From positions 1 to 27,641 of the forward strand of contig SYGQ01000201.1 of assembly GCA_005799475.1 (NCBI GenBank): a stretch of 27,641 nucleotides of DNA. Direction: 5' to 3'. The notes beneath the pieces are model-generated. The model saw only the letters and a program-made list of their open reading frames with translations. It did no database searches and was not told where the DNA came from. The position numbers and the translations under genes were made by a program. Numbering within the stretch: the stretch's first letter is position 1; every line of letters starts with the position of its first letter. The DNA comes from Planctomycetia bacterium. Lineage in GTDB: Bacteria > Planctomycetota > Phycisphaerae > Phycisphaerales > SM1A02. Shown piece by piece: positions 20,843 to 27,641 of the stretch.

Positions 20843-21688
20843 TCAGCCGAATCGCCCCGACACATAGTCCTCGGTGCGCCGCTCGCGCGGGGCGGTGAAG
20901 ACCTCGTCGGTTTCGCCGGTCTCGATGAGGCGGCCCTCATCGAAGAAGGCCGTCGTGTCCGACACGCGTGAGGCCTGCTGCATGTTGTGGGTGACGATGA
21001 CGATGGTGTAGGTCTCCCGGAGCTCGCGAATGAGTTCTTCGATCGATGCCGTGGAGCGAGGATCGAGAGCGGAGCAGGGTTCGTCCATGAGGAGCACTTC
21101 GGGATCGACGGCGATCGCGCGGGCGATGCAGAGCCGTTGTTGCTGGCCGCCAGAGAGCCCCAGCGCCGAGCGGTGGAGGCGATCCTTCACTTCCGTCCAG
21201 AGCGCACTTGAGCGCAGGCTCTGCTCGACGAGTTCTTCGAGGTCGGTGCGCCCGTACTGTCGGTGCAAGCGCGGCCCGAACGCCACATTGTCGAAGATCG
21301 ACTTGGGAAACGGATTGGGCTTTTGGAACACCATGCCGACGCGGCGCCTCAAATCGACGACATCGAGGTCGGGGCTGAGCACCTGCAGTCCGTGGAGGTG
21401 GAGGCTGCCAGAAGCCCTCGCTCCAAGAATCGTGTCGTTCATCCGGTTCATCCATCGCAACAGCGTGCTCTTACCGCAGCCCGAGGGACCGATGAGCGCG
21501 CAGACACGGTTTGCTGCGATGTCGAGGTCGACCGCACTCAGGACCTGATGCGCCGAGTACCACGCCGAAAAGCCGCGCAACTGGATGGCCTTCGCCATGG
21601 ACACCGCGGGTTCGCTCGCGCGATCGGGCGTGGCTCCTTCAGCGGATGGATCGACGGGGGACGGAATCTGGATCACCGTAGGCATCAT
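20843..21688 (-). CDS. pstB: Phosphate ABC transporter ATP-binding protein PstB
   Basis: ATPase of the Pst phosphate importer, bound to PstA/PstC at the cytoplasmic face. It has 281 residues, with an N-terminal polar extension of about 30 compared with typical PstB. Seen: Walker A GPSGCGKST, Q-loop MVFQKPNPFP (PstB type), ABC signature LSGGQQQRLCIARAIA, Walker B VLLMDEPCSALD and H-loop VTHNMQQASRVSD, ending with the family's EDYVSGRFG. The ATG at 21688 overlaps the pstA stop as ATGA; an internal ATG at 21598 would give the standard length, but the overlap favours the longer form. Confidence 0.97.
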   Translation of the reverse strand: MMPTVIQIPSPVDPSAEGATPDRASEPAVSMAKAIQLRGFSAWYSAHQVLSAVDLDIAANRVCALIGPSGCGKSTLLRWMNRMNDTILGARASGSLHLHGLQVLSPDLDVVDLRRRVGMVFQKPNPFPKSIFDNVAFGPRLHRQYGRTDLEELVEQSLRSSALWTEVKDRLHRSALGLSGGQQQRLCIARAIAVDPEVLLMDEPCSALDPRSTASIEELIRELRETYTIVIVTHNMQQASRVSDTTAFFDEGRLIETGETDEVFTAPRERRTEDYVSGRFG

Positions 21689-22620
21689 TGGAGAGGCCGC
21701 TGGAGTTTGTGTCGGATGAAGAGCGCCACCGAGTTGAACAACAGGAGGAGCACCAACTGGACGATGATGGCGCCCGCGGCAATCTTATGGAAGTCATCCT
21801 GCGGGCGACCCGCCCAGTTATAGATCTGGAGCGGGAGCACGGTGAAGTCGCTCATGAGGTTCTCGGGGACGCTAAAGAGAAGCAGGACCCCGCCGATGAC
21901 CAAGAGCGGAGCCGCCTCGCCAATGGCGCGGCTCATCGACAGGATCGCCCCCGTCATCATGGTCGGCAGCGCCGCCGGGAGCGTGACTTTCCAAACCACC
22001 TGCCAGCGCGTGGAGCCAAGCGCCAGCGCCGCATGGCGTAGCGACTTGGGAACGGTCCGAAGCGCTTCCTGGGCGGCGATGATCATGATCGGAAGGACGA
22101 CGAGCGCGAGCGTGAGTCCACCGGCGAGGACGCCCCGGCCGAAGGGCAACTGCAGGAAGAACAGACTGTCGGGCGAGCCAAGCGTCCATGGGTCGTCGGT
22201 GCTGATCGCGCCGAAACAGCGCGCGAACGCCGCGAGGCCGAGGATGCCGTACACGATGCTCGGGACGCCGGAGAGATTCGCGATGTTGAGTTGGACGAGA
22301 CTGCGCAGACGCGTTCGCGGCGCGTACTCCTCCAAGTAGAGCGCGGTGGCAACGCCCAGAGGCACCGCAATGAGGCCGCAGATCGCGCAGACCCACAGCG
22401 TGCCCATCAAGGGCGCAAGGATCCCAGCGTTGGCGGCCTTTCGCGAGGCGTATGAACTGAGGAAGTGCCAGTCGAGGGAGCTGAGCCCCTGAATGAAGAC
22501 CGATATGAGGAGTGCCGACAGCACAGCGACCGCGAGCGTCGTTGCACTGAGGCACGCGATGAGCAGCATGCGATCGTGGCGAAGCCGGCGGGCGATTGGG
22601 ATGGCACGGCCGGCGCTCAT
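21685..22620 (-). CDS. pstA: Phosphate ABC transporter permease PstA
   Basis: One of the two membrane subunits of the Pst importer. It has 311 residues with six predicted membrane helices, the first being LLIACLSATTLAVAVLSALL. The family motifs LYLEEYAPRTRLRSLVQ and NLSGVPSIVYGILGLAAF and the coupling-helix region ILSMSRAIGEAAPLL are clear; the last, with E-A-A in place of the common E-T-A, contacts PstB. Start overlaps the pstC stop by ATGA, and its own stop overlaps pstB the same way, so the three transport genes are translationally coupled. Confidence 0.95.
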   Translation of the reverse strand: MSAGRAIPIARRLRHDRMLLIACLSATTLAVAVLSALLISVFIQGLSSLDWHFLSSYASRKAANAGILAPLMGTLWVCAICGLIAVPLGVATALYLEEYAPRTRLRSLVQLNIANLSGVPSIVYGILGLAAFARCFGAISTDDPWTLGSPDSLFFLQLPFGRGVLAGGLTLALVVLPIMIIAAQEALRTVPKSLRHAALALGSTRWQVVWKVTLPAALPTMMTGAILSMSRAIGEAAPLLVIGGVLLLFSVPENLMSDFTVLPLQIYNWAGRPQDDFHKIAAGAIIVQLVLLLLFNSVALFIRHKLQRPLQ

Positions 22621-23579
22621 TCATACTCCTCGCGGTACCGCTTGAGGACGAGCGCGCCAGTCCAGGTCATCACGAAGGTGATCGCAAAGAGCGTCATTGC
22701 TACGGCGTAACTGGACCGGTACTCAATGCCGTTGGCGGGGGCGTCGCCAAGAAAGATCTGCACCATGTAAGCCGTCATGGTTTGCACCTGCTCGGCGGGG
22801 TTGGCCGTGAGTTGTGCGAGGCCGCCCGCAGCGAGCGCCACGATCATCGTCTCCCCGATGGCGCGAGTGAGCGCCAGGAGAAACGCGGCAACGATTCCCG
22901 AGAGCCCAGCTGGGACGACGACGCGCGCCGTCACATCGAACTTCGTCGACCCGAGCGCATAGGCGCCGTCGCGCAGTGATTGTGGGACCCCTCGGAGCGC
23001 GTCCTCGGAGAGCGAGCAGACGATCGGAAGGATCATGATCCCAACGGCGATTCCTGCTCCCATCGCGTTGTAGGTACCGAAGCGGTCTGACAGCGGCTGG
23101 AGGAGGTACGGCGTGATGAAGGTCAGCGCGAAGAAGCCGTAGACGACCGTAGGAATTCCCGCAAGAACTTCGAGGATCGCCTTGAGGAGCATCCTCGTCC
23201 GCGGCGACGCATACTCACTGAGGAAGACGGCGGTCAACAGGCCGATGGGCAACGCAAAGAGTCCCGCGATCGAGGTCACAAGCACGGTCCCTCCCACCAG
23301 AGGAAGGACACCGTACTGGGGCTTGGCGCCAAGCAGCGGACTCCAGACCGTGCCTGTGAAGAACGAGACGAAGGTGACCTCGCTTCCCTCCATGAAGAAG
23401 AACCCGCCCGACTCTTTGACGAGGACGACGATGATGGCCACCGTTGTCAGCACACTCAAGAGTGTGAGGCCCAAGAGACCGAAGTGAAGCAACCGCTCGT
23501 AGAAGCGCCGGAAGGCCACGCCGCGCACCCGGCCGCGTTGGGCGAGTTCGGCGGCGGCTCTGGCGGCGATGGCGGTCAT
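22617..23579 (-). CDS. pstC: Phosphate ABC transporter permease PstC
   Basis: Second membrane subunit of the Pst importer, 320 residues. The N-terminus is basic and cytoplasmic, followed by a first helix GLTLLSVLTTVAIIVVLV and a periplasmic loop FMEGSEVTFVSFFTGTVWSP typical of PstC (the W-x-P motif). Further motifs: LPIGLLTAVFLSEYA, LEVLAGIPTVVYGFFALTF, and the coupling-loop segment LALTRAIGETMIVALAAG. It starts 21 bases after pstS and overlaps pstA by 4 bases. Confidence 0.95.
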   Translation of the reverse strand: MTAIAARAAAELAQRGRVRGVAFRRFYERLLHFGLLGLTLLSVLTTVAIIVVLVKESGGFFFMEGSEVTFVSFFTGTVWSPLLGAKPQYGVLPLVGGTVLVTSIAGLFALPIGLLTAVFLSEYASPRTRMLLKAILEVLAGIPTVVYGFFALTFITPYLLQPLSDRFGTYNAMGAGIAVGIMILPIVCSLSEDALRGVPQSLRDGAYALGSTKFDVTARVVVPAGLSGIVAAFLLALTRAIGETMIVALAAGGLAQLTANPAEQVQTMTAYMVQIFLGDAPANGIEYRSSYAVAMTLFAITFVMTWTGALVLKRYREEYE

Positions 23580-23600
23580 GGTTGCGAGTCCGGTGCGCGG

Positions 23601-24593
23601 CTACTTCGATGCGGGCATCATGGATCCATCGACCTTCTTCCCGTCCTTCACGAATCGTGTTCCGGTCGTGCGTGCCTTCCAAGTTGCGTGGGCGGCTTCG
23701 AGCAGGTTTGCTGGAAGCGCCACATAGCCGACCTCGTCCACAAACCCGGCGACCTTCGCGAGCGTGAAGTCGACGAACGCGGCGGTCTCGGGGGTCGCTG
23801 CGCTCTTCGCATTGGCGTAGAGAAAGAGCGGGCGCGAGAGGGGGTAGGTGCCGTCATTCACGGTTGAATTCTCGGGCATCACCGGTGCGCCCTCTGGACC
23901 CACAACCGGGACGGCGCGCAGTTTTCCCTTGTTCTCTTCGAAGTACGCGAGCCCGAAGAAGCCGATGGCGTCCTTGTCGCCCTGCACGCCGAGGACAAGC
24001 ACATTGTCGTCTTCGGAGACACTCAGGTCGGCCCGCATTGATCCGTCCTTGCCAATGACGGCCTCCTTGAAGTAATCGAAAGTCCCCGAGTCGGTGCCCG
24101 GCGAGAAGACGCGCATGGGGCGATCGGGCCAGGTGGGGTCGATCTCGCTCCAGCGTTTCGCGCCACCTGACGAGAAGATGCTTCGGAGGTGTTCGATGGT
24201 GACCTGCTTCATCCAGTCATTCTTGGGGTTGACCACGATGGAGAGTGCGTCGTAGGCAATGGGCAGTTCAATGAACTCGACCTTGTGCTCAGCGGCAAGC
24301 GCGACTTCGCTGGGTGAGATCGGACGCGAGGCGTTGGAGATCTGGGTCTCTCCCGCGCAGAAACGCTTGAAGCCGCCGCCCGTTCCCGAGACACCGACGG
24401 GCACCTTGATGTGCGGCGCGATCTTCGCGAACTCCTCCGCGACGGCTTCCATGATCGGGAAGACTGTGGAGGAACCATCGACGCGAACCGTGCCCTTGAG
24501 CGCCTTGAGGTCGTCGGCCGCGGGGCCGCCGAGAGCTGTCGCCGTGGCAAGGAGCGAGCCGAGGAGGACAGGCAGACGGCGGTGGATGTGCAT
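23601..24593 (-). CDS. pstS: Phosphate-binding periplasmic protein PstS
   Basis: Captures phosphate for the Pst importer. It has 330 residues with a signal peptide (HRRLPVLLGSLLATATALGG, probable cleavage near residue 22-25; no lipobox Cys). Phosphate-binding loops can be followed: RVDGSSTVFPIMEAV, SGTGGGFKRFCAGE with SNASRPI after it, and SPGTDSGTFDYFKEA. The C-terminal half has the usual SRPLFLYA and FVDFTL motifs. The ATG at 24593 has GGGAGA 8 bases upstream. It follows phoR by 35 bases, and that gap contains the candidate Pho box. Confidence 0.96.
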   Translation of the reverse strand: MHIHRRLPVLLGSLLATATALGGPAADDLKALKGTVRVDGSSTVFPIMEAVAEEFAKIAPHIKVPVGVSGTGGGFKRFCAGETQISNASRPISPSEVALAAEHKVEFIELPIAYDALSIVVNPKNDWMKQVTIEHLRSIFSSGGAKRWSEIDPTWPDRPMRVFSPGTDSGTFDYFKEAVIGKDGSMRADLSVSEDDNVLVLGVQGDKDAIGFFGLAYFEENKGKLRAVPVVGPEGAPVMPENSTVNDGTYPLSRPLFLYANAKSAATPETAAFVDFTLAKVAGFVDEVGYVALPANLLEAAHATWKARTTGTRFVKDGKKVDGSMMPASK

Positions 24594-24594
24594 C

Positions 24595-24607
24595 GGGAGA
24601 GTCTCCC
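24595..24607 (-). promoter_or_regulatory. pstS ribosome binding site inside a 13-base dyad
   Basis: The minus-strand sequence GGGAGACTCTCCC is a perfect palindrome around a central base. It could form a 5-bp stem with a 3-base loop that sequesters the Shine-Dalgarno GGGAGA immediately before ATG 24593. Whether it regulates PstS synthesis is inference. Confidence 0.35.
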
Positions 24608-24614
24608 TGACGCG

Positions 24615-24632
24615 AGTTCAGATTGTGTTCAG
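24615..24632 (-). promoter_or_regulatory. Candidate Pho box (11-bp-period direct repeat)
   Basis: Minus strand: CTGAACA and CTGAACT, start to start 11 bases, the period of PhoB binding sites (7-base repeats with 4-base spacers). The first copy overlaps the phoR stop codon, the second lies 21 bases before the pstS ATG. Only two units and no clear -10 box are visible. Confidence 0.4.
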
Positions 24633-26005
24633 GGTGCGCACTCTTCGCGCGAACCACGAGGAATCGAGAGCGAAAACCTTGCTCCGCCCCCCGGTGGGCA
24701 CTCGAGCGTGGCGGCCCCGCCGTGCAGAAGGGCGATGTGCTTCACAATGGCGAGCCCGAGTCCAGTCCCGCCGAGTTCGCGGCTGCGCGCCGATTCGATC
24801 CTGTAGAAGCGCTCGAAGAGTCTGGGCACATGGATGGGATCGATGCCGGGCCCCTTGTCCGCCACCGTGATCGCAACTGTGGAGTCGGCGAGTGTCGCGC
24901 TCACGGTGATCGGTGTCCCCTCCGGCGCGTACTTGACCGCGTTCGACGCGAGATTGAGGACAGCTTGCGTGACGAGTGCCGCATCAACGAGAACGACGAG
25001 CGACGGATCAACATCAACTTGGAGAGGCATGGACTTCGCTTTCGCGGCGGGCTCTAGCTGGTCGAGTGCGTCCTGAACGACCGCGCGGACGCTCGCGCGG
25101 GAAAACGCAACCTGTCGCTCCGCTCCGGGCCTCTCGAGGAATGCCAGCAGCAGGATGTCCTCGACGAGCGCGCAGAGACGATTCGTGTTGCGTTGGATGA
25201 TTTCAAGAAACTGCCTCGATTGTGCGGGGTCGTCGAACCCGACTTGGAAGAGCGTTTCGAGATAGCCCTTGATGTTCGTGATCGGCGTCCGCAGTTCGTG
25301 CGAGACATTGGCGGCGAAGTCGGTGCGCAGTTGCTCAAGGCGGCGCACGCGGGTCATGTCGTCGAACGCCACAAAGATCGCAGTGAGTTGCCCCGATGGT
25401 GCGTGGACCGGCTCGGCGGCCACGAGGATTCGCTCAACGCCGCCGCCGGAGAGGGGGATCTCGGCCGTCATGGTGCCTCGAGCCGAACGCGCGCGCTCCA
25501 TGAACGCGAGCAGTTCGGCCTGCCGGACCACTTCGCCGAGGATTTTCCTGCGGTAGCCGCCTGTGGGAAGGTCGAGGAGGCGCTCTGCCACTGCGTTGGC
25601 GCTCTTGATCCGGAGTTGATCGTCGAACGCAATGAGTCCGGTGTCGACCGCGCCGAGCAAGCTGCGCAGTTCATCTCGCTCCGTTTCGGCATGTGCGAGC
25701 GCCTCTGAGAATCCGCGCTGGACTCGGGCCACCCCGCGATGGAGTCGGAGTGCGAGTTCATCATCCCCCGGGTCGGCGCGCGCGGCGAACTCGCCCTCAC
25801 CGATGCGGGCCATCAGGCCATACGCGGAATCGATGCGCGCGCGTTCGCGCGCGCGGACGGTCAGCGCCCACAGGGCGGCGGCGATGGTCATCGCGGCAAC
25901 GGCCCACGAGGATCCGAAGGCCACCACGGCCACTGCGCCGAGTGCGAAGGCGACGGCGGCCGACCAGAGGAGTGCCGTGGCAAAGCGCACGAGCGCGCGG
26001 TTCAT
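24629..26005 (-). CDS. phoR: PhoR-like sensor histidine kinase
   Basis: Membrane-bound kinase that phosphorylates PhoB when phosphate is scarce. It has 458 residues. Order: two closely spaced membrane helices (about 8-30 and 33-50) with almost no periplasmic loop, as in E. coli PhoR, a linker helix, a PAS domain (about 108-220: LLGAVDTGLIAFDDQLRIKS), HisKA with phospho-accepting His236 in NVSHELRTPITNIKG, and the ATPase domain with N box NLASNAVKYA (Asn355), G1 DKGPGID, F box LFERFYRIES and G2 GGTGLGLAIVKH. The frame is open upstream through phoB, but the ATG at 26005, 19 bases past the phoB stop, is the correct start. Confidence 0.94.
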   Translation of the reverse strand: MNRALVRFATALLWSAAVAFALGAVAVVAFGSSWAVAAMTIAAALWALTVRARERARIDSAYGLMARIGEGEFAARADPGDDELALRLHRGVARVQRGFSEALAHAETERDELRSLLGAVDTGLIAFDDQLRIKSANAVAERLLDLPTGGYRRKILGEVVRQAELLAFMERARSARGTMTAEIPLSGGGVERILVAAEPVHAPSGQLTAIFVAFDDMTRVRRLEQLRTDFAANVSHELRTPITNIKGYLETLFQVGFDDPAQSRQFLEIIQRNTNRLCALVEDILLLAFLERPGAERQVAFSRASVRAVVQDALDQLEPAAKAKSMPLQVDVDPSLVVLVDAALVTQAVLNLASNAVKYAPEGTPITVSATLADSTVAITVADKGPGIDPIHVPRLFERFYRIESARSRELGGTGLGLAIVKHIALLHGGAATLECPPGGGARFSLSIPRGSREECAP

Positions 26006-26024
26006 GGGCGCAAAGGTAGTCGGA

Positions 26025-26747
26025 TCAGTCTGTGGGGGCGTCGGCGAGGTCGCTGAGTCTGTAGCCGACGCCGCGGACCGTCTCGATCGCCGGGCCGAGT
26101 TCGCCGAGCTTGCGACGGATCGCCGTGATGTGAACATCGATCGTGCGCTGCGAAAGGACGGTGTTGGAACCGTGCACACTCGCGATGATCTGGTCGCGCG
26201 TGCGCACGAATCCAGGGCGCCTCGCGAGGGCAAGGAGCATCGCGAACTCGGTTGTGGTCAGCGCGATCGAGGTGCGATCGACTTCGACGGTGTGTCGGTC
26301 GAGGTCAACAACGAGTCGCCCCGACACGCGCGTGAGGAGGCTCTCTTGGGCGCTCGCACCCGGCGCGTCGCCACGACGGCGCAGCGCGTTACGGAGCCGT
26401 GCCACAAGCACTCTCGCACTGAAGGGTTTGGTCACATAGTCATCCGCCCCAGACTCGATGCCGTGGACGATGTCGGTCTCGCTGCCTCGGGCGGTGAGCA
26501 TGACAATCGGCGTGTGTTTCGTGGCGTGGTCCTCCCGGAGCCGACGACAGACTTCGATCCCGTCGAGGTCGGGGAGCATGAGGTCGAGGACAACGATGTC
26601 GGGTGCGCACGCCCGGGCCATCTCGAGCCCTCGGCGGCCCGACTTCGCATGCGAGGACTCAATGCCCTCGCGCCGAAGGTGGAAGGCAACGAGGTTGGCG
26701 ATGTCTTGCTCGTCCTCGATGATCAGTGCGGTGGGGGTTCGTGCCAT
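26025..26747 (-). CDS. phoB: PhoB-like response regulator (OmpR family)
   Basis: DNA-binding activator of phosphate-starvation genes. It has 240 residues: a receiver domain (1-120) with acidic pocket Glu11/Asp12, phospho-acceptor Asp55 in VVLDLMLPD, Thr85 in MLTARG and Lys107 in TKPFS; then a winged-helix domain (about 140-232) with LTTTEFAMLLALARRPG, SQRTIDVHITAIRRKLG and IETVRGVGYRL, the typical PhoB recognition-helix region. It starts 9 bases after the anmK stop and is followed by phoR 19 bases downstream. Confidence 0.95.
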   Translation of the reverse strand: MARTPTALIIEDEQDIANLVAFHLRREGIESSHAKSGRRGLEMARACAPDIVVLDLMLPDLDGIEVCRRLREDHATKHTPIVMLTARGSETDIVHGIESGADDYVTKPFSARVLVARLRNALRRRGDAPGASAQESLLTRVSGRLVVDLDRHTVEVDRTSIALTTTEFAMLLALARRPGFVRTRDQIIASVHGSNTVLSQRTIDVHITAIRRKLGELGPAIETVRGVGYRLSDLADAPTD

Positions 26748-26756
26748 CGTGTGAAC

Positions 26757-27641
26757 CTAGGCTCCGAGGGTCCGCGACTTCTCGCCATCGGTGCGCGACT
26801 GGCGTGCCCGGTGGGGGGAGGCTTTCGTGAATGTCAGGCGTGGGACGACGAGGAGTCCGCTTCCGCACCGCAGGTCTTCGCGCCCGGTCACCGAGGGGAG
26901 CGTGGTGTCGGCGCCGTCGGTTGCCGCTGCTCCGAGAAGTGCCATGGCGAAGGCCTCGCGGCACTCAACGCCGATGCCGAATGATTCGGTCGTTGTCGTG
27001 CGCATACGGCTCGCCTTCGCGATTGCGGTGGTGAGCGCGGAGTTCCTCGCGCCGCCGCCGGCGAGGAGGAGTTGGGTGCGCGATGGGCGATCTTGCCGAG
27101 GCCAGGTCTCGTCGAGTGCGGCCGAGACTGTGCGAGCGATGACGCAAACGGCCGTGGCGAGCGCGTCCTCAGGAGAAAGCGCGGCGAGCGCATCAGCGAG
27201 TTCTTTCGCCCATTCGTGCGCCGTGCCGAGGGAGCGTCCGCTTGCGCGCTGTTGGTTGAGGCGCGTCGAGAGCGAGTCGGCGAGTGCCGGATCGGCGCGA
27301 CCGGTGGTCGCAAGCCGCCCACCGTCATCAAAGTCGATGCCCGCGCGGGTGCGCGCGATGGAGTCGAGCCACTGGTTGCACAAGCAGATATCGCACCCGC
27401 GGACCGCTGCGATCCACGCCTCGTCGGTCCCGGGGTTCGGGGGGAGGAGCGTGGCGTTGACGAACCCGCCGAGGTTCACAATGGCGCGCGCCGTCGTGCG
27501 CGAACGAAACATCATCCAGTCCGAGAGCGGTGTGATGGGTGCGCCTTCGCCCCCTGCGGCCAAGTCCGCGCCGCGAAGCCCACAGAGGACAGGGCACCCG
27601 AGCGCCTGCGCCATCGGAAACGGATCGATGAGTTGCAGCGA
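26757..27641 (-). CDS. anmK: Anhydro-N-acetylmuramic acid kinase, 5' part cut off by the window edge
   Basis: Phosphorylates and hydrolyses 1,6-anhydro-MurNAc to MurNAc-6-phosphate in peptidoglycan recycling. The visible 294 residues are the C-terminal three quarters of the protein; the frame runs open to base 27641. Seen: SLQLIDPFPMAQALGCPVL, RGADLAAGGEGAPITPLSD (family form RxxDxAxGGQGAPLVP), IVNLGGFVNATLLPP, a domain with CNQWLDSIARTRAG (family form D-TGP-x-N is degenerate), and the late motif LLLAGGGARNSALTTAI. The usual aspartate before the Arg of DFR is Gly here (CGLRG). The internal ATG at 27614 is not the real start. It is the first visible gene of the pho/pst run, 9 bases ahead of phoB. 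Confidence 0.85.
   Translation of the reverse strand, partial: SLQLIDPFPMAQALGCPVLCGLRGADLAAGGEGAPITPLSDWMMFRSRTTARAIVNLGGFVNATLLPPNPGTDEAWIAAVRGCDICLCNQWLDSIARTRAGIDFDDGGRLATTGRADPALADSLSTRLNQQRASGRSLGTAHEWAKELADALAALSPEDALATAVCVIARTVSAALDETWPRQDRPSRTQLLLAGGGARNSALTTAIAKASRMRTTTTESFGIGVECREAFAMALLGAAATDGADTTLPSVTGREDLRCGSGLLVVPRLTFTKASPHRARQSRTDGEKSRTLGA

Noticed and set aside
25834..25856. CG-alternating palindrome in the phoR coding region
   Set aside because: It simply reflects consecutive Arg/Ala codons in the linker helix (RARERAR) at high G+C; no sign of a regulatory role.
25632..26984. Plus-strand open frame of 450 codons across phoR, phoB and anmK
   Set aside because: It crosses three well-supported minus-strand genes and has low-complexity Ala/Arg/Ser composition; typical of high-G+C shadows.

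Overview
The window is a gene-dense, G+C-rich (about two thirds by eye) chromosomal segment of a planctomycete, most likely of the Phycisphaerae. The main evidence is a secreted M14 carboxypeptidase with a C-terminal duplicated dockerin-like Asp/Asn-Gly repeat, a DUF1800/DUF1501 gene pair, a Cys-less FmdB-like protein, a PilZ gene and a mix of housekeeping genes without classical operon partners. I see no phage, insertion sequence, CRISPR array, rRNA or tRNA. No gap between genes exceeds 150 bases.

Layout. 1-1759 (minus): imidazolonepropionase (hutI) followed by a truncated methionine aminopeptidase (map). 1787-2738 (plus): SixA-type phosphatase and a single-domain STAS protein. 2752-3753 (minus): ChaN-like lipoprotein. 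3772-5982 (plus): M14 carboxypeptidase, ended by a strong hairpin. 6091-8088 (plus): DinG-family helicase. 8101-13056 (minus): a tight five-gene cassette (TIM-barrel epimerase, FmdB-like protein, multipass membrane protein, DUF1800, Tat-exported DUF1501). 13105-15748 (plus): DUF4442-like hotdog protein and NAD-dependent DNA ligase (ligA). 15760-18163 (minus): divergent ketol-acid reductoisomerase, uppP and a small membrane-anchored protein. 18302-19559 (plus): PilZ protein and RNase III (rnc). 19460-20133 (minus): ribosomal protein L34 (rpmH, only 44 codons) coupled to shikimate kinase (aroK). 20182-27641 (minus): anmK (truncated by the window edge), phoB, phoR, pstS, pstC, pstA, pstB, phoU.

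The last block is a complete phosphate-starvation module in one colinear run: the two-component pair PhoR/PhoB, the PstSCAB high-affinity phosphate importer and the PhoU regulator. An 11-bp-period direct repeat between phoR and pstS is a candidate Pho box.

The most interesting global signal is regulatory. Five transcription-unit heads (hutI, sixA, M14 peptidase, dinG, ilvC) have a TANNNT hexamer ending exactly 6 bases before the start codon, and the ChaN-like gene has one at 7. Visible Shine-Dalgarno sequences are found mainly at genes inside operons. This predicts widespread leaderless transcription. Other points are an RNase III lacking one conserved acidic active-site residue, a DinG lacking one Fe-S cysteine, a 100-base tail-to-tail overlap of rnc and aroK, and the uncharacterised DUF1800/DUF1501 cassette. 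I do not see a clearly new defence or mobile system; that cassette is the best candidate for an undescribed functional unit.
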